This document shows positions 42,879 to 52,679 of a stretch of DNA of 64,000 nucleotides, one piece after another. The stretch comes from Betaproteobacteria bacterium (GTDB lineage Bacteria > Pseudomonadota > Gammaproteobacteria > Burkholderiales > Eutrophovitaceae). The stretch's first letter is position 1. Each line of letters begins with the position of its first letter. The stretch is taken from the NCBI GenBank assembly GCA_020354125.1, contig CP070643.1, positions 1,981,285-2,045,284 of the forward strand. The letters run 5' to 3'. Under the pieces are notes generated by a model, which did no database searches, was not told where the DNA came from, and saw only the letters and a list, made by a program, of their open reading frames with translations. The translations under genes and the position numbers were made by a program.

Positions 42879-45800
42879 CTATTCAGTGATCTCGCGCCAG
42901 GAATTACGCCTGCCTTGCGGGGCTTGCGCCTGGAACGGCGGTGCCAGCGTCGGGTACTTGTTCTCAGACGTGGTCACAATCGCCACCGTCTTCTTGTTCG
43001 GCAGACGTACCACGCTGATACCAACCGCCAGCGAGTTGGCGATCTTGTTGCCGATCACGTTGGTACCCGATGAAGCGATGAACGATCCCGACTTGTAGTC
43101 AAGGTAGTTCAGGTAGGAGAATCCTCCCGCGCTACAGGCATCGTTGGCCGGGACGTTGGAGGCCACGATCAACGTGCCAAGCTGCAGCTTCGGATCGACG
43201 TTGACACGCTCACCGCTGATCGGCAGATCAACCCGCCAGCCGTCCTTGGTTGCCAGATCCACCACATTGTTGGTAATCGTCCTGATCGGGGTCCCCAGTC
43301 CATCGGTCGTATCGGTGATGACCTGCTCGACCACTGTGCTGCCGCGGGCGTCGACCGGTGTGGCCGGCGCGACACCATTGGTCTCGTCCTTGATCGTGTA
43401 GATGCTCTGGGGCTGCGTGTCAGGCAAGTCCGAGGTGCCAAGATAGCGGCCGGTACCGACGGCGATCAATGCCATGCTGCCCGATTCGCCGAGTTCCGGC
43501 TTGGTGGTCACCGGCTGGCGCTTCGCGGTGGCAGCACCTCTGCCATCCTTGAATGTCGCCACCACGTAGGCAGTACCAGAGTTCGGATCAAACCGCCACA
43601 GATTGCCTTCCAGGTCTCCGCCGTAGATGCGCAGTGTGGTGTTGTCGACACTGGTGTTATCCACCCAGTTGTTGATCTTGGCCAGACCCAATGGCGTCGT
43701 AGTGCTGCCCGGATCGATACTCTGCGTGGCGTTGGCCGCCTTGATCTTCTTTTCGATCACGCCGGTGATCGGATCGAGCACATACAGATAGCCCTTGCCG
43801 TCACCAGGTGCGACGTTGTTGTAGCCCGACGTCACCATCACTACCCAGTCGCCGCTGGTCAGTTTGGTGATGACCGGGTTACCGTAACTCAGGCCCAGGT
43901 CGCAGTCGTCAGTATCGGTACCGAGCGTGGTTGCTGACGGGCACGACGCCGCATCGCGCACGGTGAACTCCCACAGCGCTTTCGGACTAAGCGGGTCGGT
44001 GATGTCGAGCGCATAGTAGCCGCGCCCGCCGCTGTTGTAACCGCCTACCAGAATGGTTTTCCAGGCGCCGGCCGCCGGGTCGTAGACGTCACCCACCGTC
44101 GGTGAGCCATCGACATAGTACTGATGGCGGCTGGCGTAATCCTTGTCAGCGAGCAGATACAGTTTTGGCATCATGAGGCGCGGGATGAATGCCCAGCGCT
44201 CTTCACCAGTGTCGCCATTGAGCGCATGCAGCATGCCGTCGTTGGCAGAAACGTAAACCGTCGGAACGCGCGCGCCGCTGCAGCCGACGCCGTCATTGAT
44301 ACAGTCCTTGAAAGCACCGTAACCGCTGTCGGTATACTTGGCGTTGGCCGTTTTCACATACACCGGTTGAGCATTGACGATGTCACCGAGCACGTGGGTA
44401 CGATTGCGATAGAGGCGGTAGAGCGCCGGATTGCTGGCCCGATCTTCAAAGGTGGCGTCACCGCGCAGGAAATCCACCAGGTATTCCGGGTAGCCGGCGG
44501 CACTCTGCTGCGTGGCGTCAAGCGATGACCACTGCGTGAGCTGCGGACCGCCGCCACCGCTGATCCACGCCGTGGAGAACCAGCTCAACTCGGTCGCGTC
44601 CATGTAAGGCGAATACCCGTAAAAAGACCCCAGGTTGTTGGTCGCACCTGGCTTGTGGAAATAGATCGTGCGCGCGCCGCCGCCCGGCGAGGTCTGAATG
44701 GTCTTGTTGTCAAGCTGCACCTGCGCGCTCCAGATCGGGGTCGGATTGACGCCACCAGTCGACAGATCGATCGTGCGCGCTTCGACATCACCGTTCCAGT
44801 ACACCGTTTCGTAGTTGGCGATGTAAACAAAGTTATCGCCGGCAATCGGTTCCAGGTTACTGGTTGCGGCGGCTGCCGATGAACCGATGGTGGCGTTGAC
44901 ACTGACCAGCGCTTCGGTCAGGCCGGAGGCAAGTGAGACAGGGTCGCTTGCATTGAAGTATTTGCCGCGGCCGTTCACCGCCGCATGCCACATGTCATCG
45001 ATGCCCGTCGGATTGCCGCTTGACGGGGTCGGCCAGTCCAGCGTGCCACTCTTGATTGCCAGGAAATCACTGGTCGGATTCTCTTTATAGTCCGGCGAAT
45101 ACAACAAGGTGCCATCGACACCCATGCCAACGGTGAAGGTGGTCAGGTGCTGGTGAGTGGCAGTGTCATTCATCGGATCGGTGGCCGGTTTACCGGGCAC
45201 GTTGTTGATGCCAACATCGGTGCCGAGCGCGCCGGTGGATCCATTGGCGCGCAAGTCGGTCATGTAGTAGTACTGCGCCACGTCGGCCAGCGTGCCGGAG
45301 GCGTTGTTGCCATCGTACAGCGGCCGTGGTGCCGTGGTGATGTTGTTGTCATGATTTCCAATTGATGAACCGTCGAGCTTGTCGCCGGCATTACTGGTCC
45401 AGTAACCGTCCGAGGTCAGGATGGCGAAGTTCTGCTGGCAGGAATACTGGATCGGATCATCGCTCATGCCCTGGTTAATGCCGCTGGTCTTGTTGGCGTA
45501 GTAACGCCCGACACGCGACAACGCTTCGCGCAGCGGCGTGCCGCCTCCGCCAGGCGCATCCTGAGCATAAAGTTTGTTGTACCAGGCCTGTTTGTGCGTG
45601 GCGTCAAAGTCATTGATCCGCAGATACTGGTTCGAGTCAACCGGACTGTTCGGCGTAATGGTGATGAAGCCGACGCGGAACTTGTCGGTGATCGGCTTGA
45701 ACGCGTGTCCCGCCGCCGATTTCATCGCCTGCATGCGCGAGCGGTAATAGGCCCACCAGTTGGCGAAGTTGGTCATCTCTTCATCAAAAGTACAACCGGT

Positions 45801-46691
45801 TGCACCGACCGCACCCGAGCAATCAACGCGCGTCACCGCCCGCGGATAAGTCGTGCGGCTCGGTTCGATATCGACGCGCTCCCAGGTACCGTACTTCGGG
45901 TAGCGGAACTTCAGGCCGTTGAACGGGTTGGTGTAGTCCTTCTTGTAGTTACAGCTCGCCATGCCCGACTGCGGTGGATTCACCCCGGTGCCGAAACCGT
46001 TGGCATCCTTGGTATCACACCATTCAATCGGGTCCAGCGAATTGGTGTAATAGAACGCATAGGCGCCGATCACCGCGAGCTTGTATGGGCGGGCGCTGCT
46101 AGGGTAAGCCCAAATGCCGCTGTTATTTATGGGTCGCCTGCAATAACCGCCGATCGTGTAAAAGCTGCGGTCGGCGACCGGCGGAGAACTTCTGTCGCAG
46201 TAGACATAGTCGTTCACCGCGCCGCTTAGGTCGGTGGTGCCGCTGAACTGAACACCGTAACCGTCATTCGGCACCACCGCCCACTCAGCCGCCGTGTCAT
46301 AGCTTTCCATGCTGGTGCCGTCATACAGCGTCGGCGGATCGTAGGTCACCTTGGGGTTGTAGTACACGGCGTTGTAATTGGCATTGTTATAGGCCGGATC
46401 GCCCCATGAACACGCCTTCAGACTGCTGTCCGTGTCCTTACAGTAACTTCCGGTCACCCAATCCGGCATGTAGGTACGGTCCATCGAGCGCGAATCGTCA
46501 AGAATGAACATCAGGTTCGGCTTGACCACTGCGGTCGACGAAGTGCCCATCGGCGCCGGTGCGATATCGGTGGTGCCGGCATGGGCGGCCGACCAGTAAA
46601 TGAGTAAGCTCGCTGCAATCGCAATAAAGCGCGCACTATTAATAAGCGGCGCCTTAATGATACATACGGTGTTCAACGTTGCCTGTTTCAT
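42879..46691 (-). CDS. pilY1: solitary PilY1-like type IV pilus tip protein
   Basis: A 1270-residue exported protein from ATG 46691 (GGAGAG ribosome site nine bases upstream), with a signal peptide ending WSAAHA. An N-terminal von Willebrand A-like domain has the MIDAS start DDSRS (in LMFILDDSRSM). The C-terminal half is a PilY1 beta-propeller (GGYNSGGRGYYALDITDP...DLGLSYGNP...VMVTSGYN). PilY1 sits at the pilus tip and helps adhesion, twitching and surface sensing. A close paralogue lies at 55445-59248 on the other strand; the C-terminal two thirds are nearly the same, and the N-terminal part differs more. It has no minor pilin genes beside it. Confidence 0.92.
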   Translation of the reverse strand: MKQATLNTVCIIKAPLINSARFIAIAASLLIYWSAAHAGTTDIAPAPMGTSSTAVVKPNLMFILDDSRSMDRTYMPDWVTGSYCKDTDSSLKACSWGDPAYNNANYNAVYYNPKVTYDPPTLYDGTSMESYDTAAEWAVVPNDGYGVQFSGTTDLSGAVNDYVYCDRSSPPVADRSFYTIGGYCRRPINNSGIWAYPSSARPYKLAVIGAYAFYYTNSLDPIEWCDTKDANGFGTGVNPPQSGMASCNYKKDYTNPFNGLKFRYPKYGTWERVDIEPSRTTYPRAVTRVDCSGAVGATGCTFDEEMTNFANWWAYYRSRMQAMKSAAGHAFKPITDKFRVGFITITPNSPVDSNQYLRINDFDATHKQAWYNKLYAQDAPGGGGTPLREALSRVGRYYANKTSGINQGMSDDPIQYSCQQNFAILTSDGYWTSNAGDKLDGSSIGNHDNNITTAPRPLYDGNNASGTLADVAQYYYMTDLRANGSTGALGTDVGINNVPGKPATDPMNDTATHQHLTTFTVGMGVDGTLLYSPDYKENPTSDFLAIKSGTLDWPTPSSGNPTGIDDMWHAAVNGRGKYFNASDPVSLASGLTEALVSVNATIGSSAAAATSNLEPIAGDNFVYIANYETVYWNGDVEARTIDLSTGGVNPTPIWSAQVQLDNKTIQTSPGGGARTIYFHKPGATNNLGSFYGYSPYMDATELSWFSTAWISGGGGPQLTQWSSLDATQQSAAGYPEYLVDFLRGDATFEDRASNPALYRLYRNRTHVLGDIVNAQPVYVKTANAKYTDSGYGAFKDCINDGVGCSGARVPTVYVSANDGMLHALNGDTGEERWAFIPRLMMPKLYLLADKDYASRHQYYVDGSPTVGDVYDPAAGAWKTILVGGYNSGGRGYYALDITDPLSPKALWEFTVRDAASCPSATTLGTDTDDCDLGLSYGNPVITKLTSGDWVVMVTSGYNNVAPGDGKGYLYVLDPITGVIEKKIKAANATQSIDPGSTTTPLGLAKINNWVDNTSVDNTTLRIYGGDLEGNLWRFDPNSGTAYVVATFKDGRGAATAKRQPVTTKPELGESGSMALIAVGTGRYLGTSDLPDTQPQSIYTIKDETNGVAPATPVDARGSTVVEQVITDTTDGLGTPIRTITNNVVDLATKDGWRVDLPISGERVNVDPKLQLGTLIVASNVPANDACSAGGFSYLNYLDYKSGSFIASSGTNVIGNKIANSLAVGISVVRLPNKKTVAIVTTSENKYPTLAPPFQAQAPQGRRNSWREITE

Positions 46692-46815
46692 GTTGACTCT
46701 CCAGCGTTGGCCGGAAGGCGAGTTGCAGCCAGCAAACAGTCGTACTGGCAATCTTCCGAACAACAAAAAAATTCATACTTCATACAGTTTTCCATTGCGT
46801 TCGCCCGTCTATTTC

Positions 46816-46830
46816 GCAATCCACGTTCCA
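46816..46830 (-). promoter_or_regulatory. candidate sigma-54 promoter for solitary pilY1
   Basis: The minus strand reads TGGAACGTGGATTGC, matching the sigma-54 consensus TGGCACG-N4-TTGC at all but one defined position, with 10 bases between the invariant GG and GC. It would give a transcript start near 46804, about 113 bases before the ATG. Sigma-54 with PilR is a known control of type IV pili in related bacteria. Confidence 0.5.
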
Positions 46831-47988
46831 AGTTGTCGAAATTCGCGGTACCGCGGGTAGGATCAATTCCTACATCCAAGGTAAGCATTGACTACATGCG
46901 TCACTTGTTGTCGGGCCTTGGCGACTATCTGCAATTCACGAGAAAAGTTAACGCCGTGCGTCAATCAAAACCGTCCGGATTGGTAAGCGCTGCGCACGGA
47001 ACACCAGAAAGTAATTTGTCTGCACACAAAAATGACGGGCACAGCAACGTGAACTGCCATGTTCATCTGGCAAAAAACGTCGAACGGTTGACAAATCGTC
47101 ACGGTTTTTGTCGAATCACCGACAGCGAAGGATCAAAACAGAGCGAAATAGGCGGGCATCAGACGTTTTTGTCTGCCATCATGCACAACCCCACTTCGAG
47201 TCCGCCATTGGATGCGGGCCAGCCGATCGGACAGTTCATAGGACCGCCGCTACAGTTCTAATCGAGACGCTCTTCTAGTTCAGACGCTGCTCTAATTGAA
47301 ACGCCGTTCAAATTTAAACGCAGAGACGCCGCAGCCTGGGGTATCGGCCGGCCGATTCCGCACCGAAATCTTTTCGCCGGTATCACTTCAGGCAGCAGCT
47401 TTCACACGGAAAACCGTGTCGGACAATTCATGCCGCTGATCACGATCGAGGGGGTTCACTTGACACGGCATCCGTCACACGGCTGCAATAGCGAATGCGT
47501 TTCAGGCCAAAGACGAACTGCCCATTCAGCAATAAGACAACCGAGCTGAAGGTGGGCGCCACTGAGCGTCGCTCGACGGCCGACGCAGCGACACGATCAA
47601 TTGGAAAGACTAGTCGTAGGCGTAAGAAAAGCGGCGCGACTGCGCCGCAAGCAAACAAAGAAGAATCGAAAAAGAGGGATGGTGCGCTCGGTTCCCATCG
47701 AACCGGTGAGGCCCGCCTCCCTTGGCAGTTATGGGATTACCGAGCGCAACGGATATTTCGCAAGCGCCATACCATTGCAACGCTGACCGAATTCCGACAA
47801 ATCGTAATCATTTTCCGGTCAATGATTTGTGAAACAGATGTGTAGCAAATGCCGACAACTCGTCGATACTCATTGACAGTTGTTCACAAAATCACTCATC
47901 AAACAGGGCAAAGCCGACGACAATTCCGACACTTGAAACAGCAAACTGTCGACCTTCCGTCATCTGCGCATTGCTCCGGCATTACAAA
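46831..47988. other. long gene-poor gap upstream of solitary pilY1
   Basis: About 1.16 kb with no convincing gene. Open frames here have biased, non-protein-like composition. Visible structures are a CAGAC-GTTTTT-GTCTG hairpin (47160-47175), the degenerate 17-bp array at 47256-47323, and several GACAA/TTGTC inverted motifs (about 47090-47120). Confidence 0.55.
47256..47323. repeat. degenerate 17-bp tandem array, four copies
   Basis: Four diverged units of 17 bp start at 47256, 47273, 47290 and 47307. The pattern is roughly YTCTAATTnAnACGCnG. Its period equals that of the array at 19539 and the duplication at 50099. Confidence 0.7.
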
Positions 47989-48408
47989 TCAGTCAACCCA
48001 AAGCAGCTCGGGCATCTGTCCGACGCTTCCGTAGACGATGGCATTCTGTTCCCAGCGACGTGCAAGTGCTATCGCTGCGTGCCGGTCGATGCCCAGAATG
48101 AGAACACTGTGTTCCGGTTGCCAGCCGGGGCGGGACGGCAATCCAACGCCATCCGCAGTGCGCCAGCCCGCCTGCTGAAGTGAGGATTTCATTTCGGCGT
48201 TGCGCCGCGCGTTCTTTTCCTCCGAAAGCGCTTGCGAACGCGGGTTGCTGGCGGTGACGAACGCCCATTGCTGCACCTTGTTCGCCTGCAATAATTTATC
48301 AAGTGCCGCATTCGACTCGCCGATGCGGATATCGATTGGATGCGGTTTGGCTTCAACGCGGTAAACAGTATCCAGATACGCCTGACGCAGCCCCTTGTCC
48401 GCGGTCAC
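47989..48408 (-). CDS. DUF3293-family protein
   Basis: A 139-residue soluble protein from a GTG. It matches DUF3293: QWAFVTASNPRSQALSEEKN, a middle LQQAGWRTADGVG, and the end stretch LILGIDRHAAIALARRWEQN with AIVYGSVG. Function is unknown; members are small and stand alone. The start is uncertain since no clear ribosome site is seen. Confidence 0.8.
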   Translation of the reverse strand: MTADKGLRQAYLDTVYRVEAKPHPIDIRIGESNAALDKLLQANKVQQWAFVTASNPRSQALSEEKNARRNAEMKSSLQQAGWRTADGVGLPSRPGWQPEHSVLILGIDRHAAIALARRWEQNAIVYGSVGQMPELLWVD

Positions 48409-48457
48409 GCTGCCAGGTTTCGCCTTACGCTGTTACACATATAACTCAGTAACTCGA

Positions 48458-48964
48458 TCAGGCGACCAGGGTTGGCCATGCGACGTAGCCAAGATAATGC
48501 TCGGGACCGATCAGCACCACGGCGTCTTCCCTGAGTTGCCGCGCCGTTGGTGTGCGGCCGCGGCGAAGATAAGTCTGCAACGCTGTCACCGGATCATCAC
48601 TCGGCCGGCAGTTGATGGAACGTCCGGTGAAACGGATGCGTCTGCCGATATAGTTTGCCTCGCCTTTGGCACCGCCGAACTTCGGGCTGCCAAAATCGCG
48701 CAGGCTCGCCCAGCGGTGCGGAAACGCGGCTTCGGCATGCGCCGCGAAAAACAAACACACGTCAAACTGCACCACTCCGGTACTGCCGTTGTAGTAGTGC
48801 GTCGCGCTGCGACCAGTCAGCGCGGTGCATAGCAAGCGGCGCCGGTAAAGCAAGCGCCAGTCGGGCCGGCGTGCGAACAAGTCTTCGCGTTCCTCCTCGG
48901 CGATACGCGCCAGGCGCCGCAAGTCGGTTCGGGTGATCTGTTCGAATGATGCCCCTCGCGCCAC
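48458..48964 (-). CDS. conserved hypothetical protein
   Basis: A 168-residue basic protein from a GTG preceded by GAGAGAG. The conserved-looking motifs are SFEQITRTDLRRLARIAEEE, LLCTALTGRSATHYYNG, GVVQFDVCLFFAAH, DFGSPKFGG and a C-terminal EDAVVLIGPEHYLGYVAWP. I recall similar unassigned proteins in actinobacteria and proteobacteria that track with toxin or nucleotidyltransferase-like contexts, but no activity is known. It is just downstream of a truncated enolase-superfamily remnant. Confidence 0.7.
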   Translation of the reverse strand: MARGASFEQITRTDLRRLARIAEEEREDLFARRPDWRLLYRRRLLCTALTGRSATHYYNGSTGVVQFDVCLFFAAHAEAAFPHRWASLRDFGSPKFGGAKGEANYIGRRIRFTGRSINCRPSDDPVTALQTYLRRGRTPTARQLREDAVVLIGPEHYLGYVAWPTLVA

Positions 48965-48973
48965 TTCACTCTC

Positions 48974-49186
48974 TCACAAGGCGACTGATCGCGCAGCACA
49001 GGCGGCAGCAGATATTTCATGTGCGTCGAGGCATTGCGCAAACGCTTCTCCCCAATCGGCCAGGACAGTGTCAGTGCTAATTTCAACCAGCATGGCCAAG
49101 CGCGTCGTGACCCACCCTTGCGAAAAAGCGAATGGCTGTGACAAATCGCTGTTAAGGATATGGGTTCGAATTCCCTTGCTTTTCAT
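48974..49186 (-). pseudogene. N-terminal remnant of an enolase-superfamily (mandelate racemase/muconate cycloisomerase) gene
   Basis: 70 codons starting MKSKGIRTHILNSDLSQPFA, then FSQGWVTTRLAMLVEI and WGEAF. This is the N-terminal capping-domain opening of the mandelate racemase/muconate lactonizing group. The frame ends after about 70 residues instead of about 370, and the barrel domain with the Lys and metal ligands is absent. After WGEAF the sequence no longer resembles the family. A truncated gene is the simplest reading. Confidence 0.55.
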
Positions 49187-49279
49187 AACTTGGGCGCGCC
49201 GTGTCTTGTGGCGGGGTTGACTGTCAGGATATCAAGCGCATGATGGTGCATAACGAACTGGGGACACAAGGGGACGACC

Positions 49280-49720
49280 ATGTATCGCCGCATTCTCATA
49301 CCGACTGACGGTTCCGAGCTGTGCCGCAACGCAGCAAGCAAAGGCATCGAATTCGCACGCGAGAGCGGCGCGGAAGTGGTGGCATTTCACGCCATTCCGG
49401 CGACGTCCTACATGCTTTACACCGAATCCGGCCCGAGTGATCTGATGGTCGAGCAATTCGAAAAGGAAGCGCGAGCTCGAGGCGAGCGCCTTACCAGCGA
49501 AATTGCCGAGCTTGCAGAGAAAGCCGGTGTCAAGGTCGAGACTCTTTGCCTGGCAAACGATCATCCCTGGGAAGGCATCATCGAAGCAGCCAACACCAAA
49601 AACTGCGACCTCATTTTCATGGCATCACACGGACGCAAAGGCCTGACCGCTATGCTGCTGGGCAGCGAAACCACCAAGGTATTAACTCACACCAAGATCG
49701 CCGTGCTGGTGTACCGCTGA
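49280..49720 (+). CDS. universal stress protein (UspA family)
   Basis: A 146-residue single-domain Usp. It opens MYRRILIPTDGSELCRNAAS, has the central AEKAGVKVETLCLANDHPWE and ends with the ATP-binding stretch MASHGRKGLTAMLLGSETTK (G-2x-G-9x-G[S/T]). It should be a cytosolic nucleotide-binding stress protein. The ATG is preceded by AAGGGGA. A perfect hairpin at 49749-49778 follows. Confidence 0.93.
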   Translation: MYRRILIPTDGSELCRNAASKGIEFARESGAEVVAFHAIPATSYMLYTESGPSDLMVEQFEKEARARGERLTSEIAELAEKAGVKVETLCLANDHPWEGIIEAANTKNCDLIFMASHGRKGLTAMLLGSETTKVLTHTKIAVLVYR

Positions 49721-49748
49721 CAGGCGCACACAAAGAACAAAAGAAAAC

Positions 49749-49778
49749 GGGGCAAGCCAAGGGAGGCAGGCTTGCCCC
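49749..49778 (+). terminator. hairpin after the universal stress gene
   Basis: GGGGCAAGCC (49749-49758) pairs perfectly with GGCTTGCCCC (49769-49778). No T-run follows, so it may be a weak terminator or an RNA-stability element. Confidence 0.5.
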
Positions 49779-49804
49779 GGGCGCCGAAACAGCCGGCGCC
49801 GGAC

Positions 49805-49866
49805 AAACTCATGGCACCCGAAGTTGGTGCCGGAGAAACTCATGGCACCCGAAGTTGGTGCCGGAG
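49805..49866. repeat. 31-bp perfect tandem duplication
   Basis: A 31-bp unit occurs twice (49805-49835 and 49836-49866). Each unit contains the inverted repeat GGCACC-N7-GGTGCC, so each could fold as a small hairpin. A partial third copy begins at 49867. The gap 49721-50015 has no gene. Confidence 0.9.
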
Positions 49867-50015
49867 AAACCAGCGCCAAATCAGCCGGCGTTGGAAAATT
49901 GGTCGACTGCTGCGACCGTTAACAGATTCATCAACGCCCCGAGACTACTGGAGTCACGAAACTACAATGGCACCCGACCCGGCGTATCCATGATGAGACG
50001 GTGCTGAGCAAAAAC

Positions 50016-50091
<76 letters not shown>

Positions 50092-50098
50092 ACTGGCT

Positions 50099-50132
50099 TA
50101 AAACAGAACCGGCGCTATAACAGAACCGGCGC
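50099..50132. repeat. 17-bp tandem duplication next to tRNA-Thr
   Basis: Units TAAAACAGAACCGGCGC and TATAACAGAACCGGCGC (50099-50115, 50116-50132) differ at one base. They lie upstream of the tRNA on its own strand, that is, in its promoter region. Confidence 0.9.
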
Positions 50133-50193
50133 AATCACAAAACAGGGAGCGAATTATAAGTCTTGGCGGGAACGAGCGCCAAACAAAGCCGTC

Positions 50194-50976
50194 TCAGCGG
50201 TGCTTGAACGCCGGCTTACGCTTCTCGGCGAACGCCGCCATGCCCTCCTTCTGGTCTTCGGTAGCAAACGCCGAGTGAAACAACCTCCGCTCGAACCGCA
50301 CGCCTTCGCTGAGCGTGGTCTCGAATGCGCGGTTTACCGACTCCTTGGCCATCATCACAATTGGCCGACTCAGCTCGGCGATTTTCTGCGCGGTACTTAC
50401 CGCCTCGTCAAGCAAATCGTTTAGCGGCACGATGCGGCTCACCAGACCACAGCGTTCTGCTTCCTGCGCGTCCATCATGCGCGCCTGGCCGAGCAAGGCC
50501 ATTTCCATCGCCTTCGATTTGCCGACAAAGCGCGGCAACCGCTGCGTACCGCCGGCGCCGGGAATGATGCCGAGATTGATTTCCGGCTGCCCGAACTTGG
50601 CATTGTCCGCAGCGAGAATAAAATCGCACATCATCGCCAGTTCGCAGCCGCCACCGAGGGCATAGCCAGCGACTGCGGCAATCACCGGTTTGCGGCAGCG
50701 CGAAACCCGTTCCCACTCGGCAGTAATGAAGTCGGACGTGTACACGTCCATATAACTCATCTCCTTCATCGCCTTGATGTCGGCACCGGCGGCAAACGCC
50801 TTGTCATTGCCGGTAATCACCATACAGCCAATGTTGTCGTCGGCTTCAAAGTCATCGACCGCGCTCGCCAGCTCGCCCATCAGTTCCGGCGATAGTGCGT
50901 TGAGTGCTTTGGGCCGATTCAGCGTGATAACGCCAACGTTGCCGCGTGTTTCGACAAATATGTTTTGATATGACAT
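50194..50976 (-). CDS. enoyl-CoA hydratase
   Basis: A 260-residue crotonase-fold enzyme. The two catalytic acids are visible: Glu112 in [11 protein letters not shown] and Glu132 in [15 protein letters not shown]. The oxyanion hole (about 62-66, AAGADIKAM block) is intact. It should hydrate trans-2-enoyl-CoA to 3-hydroxyacyl-CoA in beta-oxidation. The start at 50976 (MSYQN) has GGGA upstream; the extension to 51015 is not family-like. No thiolase or dehydrogenase gene is adjacent. Confidence 0.94.
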   Translation of the reverse strand: MSYQNIFVETRGNVGVITLNRPKALNALSPELMGELASAVDDFEADDNIGCMVITGNDKAFAAGADIKAMKEMSYMDVYTSDFITAEWERVSRCRKPVIAAVAGYALGGGCELAMMCDFILAADNAKFGQPEINLGIIPGAGGTQRLPRFVGKSKAMEMALLGQARMMDAQEAERCGLVSRIVPLNDLLDEAVSTAQKIAELSRPIVMMAKESVNRAFETTLSEGVRFERRLFHSAFATEDQKEGMAAFAEKRKPAFKHR

Positions 50977-51196
50977 GCGAGTTCCCTGGATTGATCGGTG
51001 TAGAGTTGTGCACAAAGTGCCAGCGGTTCATTGGCGATCGGCAACGCATTCTAGTCGAACTGACTGCGGCGCCCCGCCAATCGCGCGAGAACAAGCTGCG
51101 TGACCTTTGATCAGGCGGGCACCGGTTAAACGGAGGGCGACGTCACGACGGTGACCGTTCGTGACAGAAGCGACGGACCTGTCAGTTATTCTTGTT

Positions 51197-51613
51197 CTAC
51201 TCGGGCCGGACACGGATCACCACGTCCATGCCCTCGGCAACGACTCCGCCGGGAAGTTCAGGTAACCCCGAAATCTGCACCGCCGATGCATCGATATCGG
51301 TCAGCTCTCCCGATTCGACGTTATATATATGGTAATGCGGTTCGGTGTTCGGATCGTAGAACACCTTGGTGGGATCGACGATCACTTCGCGTACCAGCTT
51401 CTTCTGGCGAAACAGGTTCAGCGTGTTGTAAACGGTTGCCTTCGACGTCTCCGAATGCTTTTCGTTGACGATAGCCATCACCTGATCGGCCGAAAGATGC
51501 GACTGGCGCGAAAACAGCGCGTAGGCGATCTCGATCCGCTGGTGGGTCGGATTAACGCCGTGCTGGCGAAGTTTGTCGGCGAGATTGTCCCGCGTATACT
51601 GAACCGGATCCAT
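51197..51613 (-). CDS. Fur-family transcriptional regulator
   Basis: A 138-residue metal-responsive repressor. A winged helix (about 15-85, HQRIEIAYALFSRQSHLSADQ and SKATVYNTLNLF) is followed by the metal-binding half with HYHIYN. The C-terminal CxxC zinc sites of Fur and Zur are missing, which places it closer to PerR/Irr-like members. It could sense iron, haem or peroxide. Its targets are unknown; it is divergent from the pilE operon across 649 bp. Confidence 0.9.
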   Translation of the reverse strand: MDPVQYTRDNLADKLRQHGVNPTHQRIEIAYALFSRQSHLSADQVMAIVNEKHSETSKATVYNTLNLFRQKKLVREVIVDPTKVFYDPNTEPHYHIYNVESGELTDIDASAVQISGLPELPGGVVAEGMDVVIRVRPE

Positions 51614-52262
51614 GGCGAAAATTATAAGATAGGAATTGGACTCTGTCTAATTTCAAAGAACAAGCCTCAAAACAACAGCTTACTAAAACGCCGTAGCGCA
51701 ATTTCTCCCGGAAATCGGCCTCCACAGCTAGTCACGGCGACCGCGCTACTCGGGCAGCGATTCGCGTCCGGCATCAAGACGCTGTTCCCCTCGCAGCAAA
51801 GCAGACAATGAACCTGCGGCGAAGCGATTGCCCTCTGGGCGCCATCGCCGCTCGTTCCTGCTCGGCGCCTCGCAACGTGTCGAGCCAGCGATTATGTGGC
51901 AGCGTTACAGTCAACCTACATGCATTGAATAGCGTTCGCGTTGTTTTGTGACGCACTGTCTCACGCAGTTTTCTGCGAACCGTTGACAGGTTTGCTGCGC
52001 TCTTCGCAGCCACCTCATACAAACAACCCTTAGGATCATTTCGCTCCTTATGTGACGACGCGATCGATCACGCGCGTCGCACACACAACTTGCTTTATTG
52101 GCTCGAGCCGACGCGCGTCGCATCGAGTGAGACACGACCGTTCGTCGGTCGCGAACGGCAAGCCGGCCCGCTCATGCGGGGGCTGCGGCCTTTTGTCGGC
52201 AAGCAATGGCGCCTGGCAAACGGCCCGAATAACCTTCATCACGTCTTGAAAGGAGTCGAGGA
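51614..52262. other. control region between the fur-like gene and the pilus operon
   Basis: No gene is seen. The pilin start at 52263 is preceded by a strong ribosome site AAAGGAG. A CCCGC-TCAT-GCGGG hairpin lies at about 52170-52185, with CGCGCGTCGCA occurring twice near 52070 and 52115. No sigma-54 or Fur box was convincing. Confidence 0.45.
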
Positions 52263-52679
52263 ATGCAAAGAGCAGGAGGTTTCACACTTATTGAAGCAAT
52301 GATCGTAGTTGGGATCGTTGCACTGCTGGCGTCGATTGCCATGCCCGCGTACACCGAGTACGTGACTCGGGGACGGCTCAGCGAAGCCCATTCCGGGTTG
52401 CTGACCAAGCGCGTCGAACTCGAGCAGTTCTTCCAGGACAACCGTACTTTTGTCGGTTACGACTGCACCACCAACGGCACTGCCAATTTCAGTTTCTCCT
52501 GCACGACGCAAACGGCGACGGCCTACACGTTGCAAGCCGACGGCGTAGCGGGAACAACAACTGACGATTTCACTTTCACCCTCACCGAGGCGAACGCCCG
52601 CTCTACCACATCGGTACCGACCGGTTGGCAAGCGGCGGGTGCCTGCTGGGTGATCAAAAAGAACGGTAGTTGCGGATGA
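52263..52679 (+). CDS. pilE: type IV pilin (PilE-like)
   Basis: A 138-residue type IVa pilin. The prepilin leader is six residues (MQRAGG), followed by FTLIEAMIVVGIVALLASIA with the conserved Glu5. A C-terminal disulfide pair is possible (CTTNG and CWVIKKNGSC). It is processed by PilD and either builds the fibre or acts as a major-type pilin; several pilin types exist, so the exact role is inferred. First gene of a six-gene operon. Confidence 0.92.
   Translation: MQRAGGFTLIEAMIVVGIVALLASIAMPAYTEYVTRGRLSEAHSGLLTKRVELEQFFQDNRTFVGYDCTTNGTANFSFSCTTQTATAYTLQADGVAGTTTDDFTFTLTEANARSTTSVPTGWQAAGACWVIKKNGSCG

Noticed and set aside
45594..46229. Long plus-strand frame within the minus-strand pilY1
   Set aside because: It is a shadow of the strongly supported PilY1 protein on the other strand.
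46707..47261. Open frame of 184 codons in the gap before solitary pilY1
   Set aside because: Overlaps the pilY1 leader and promoter, low-complexity composition, no motif, no ribosome site.
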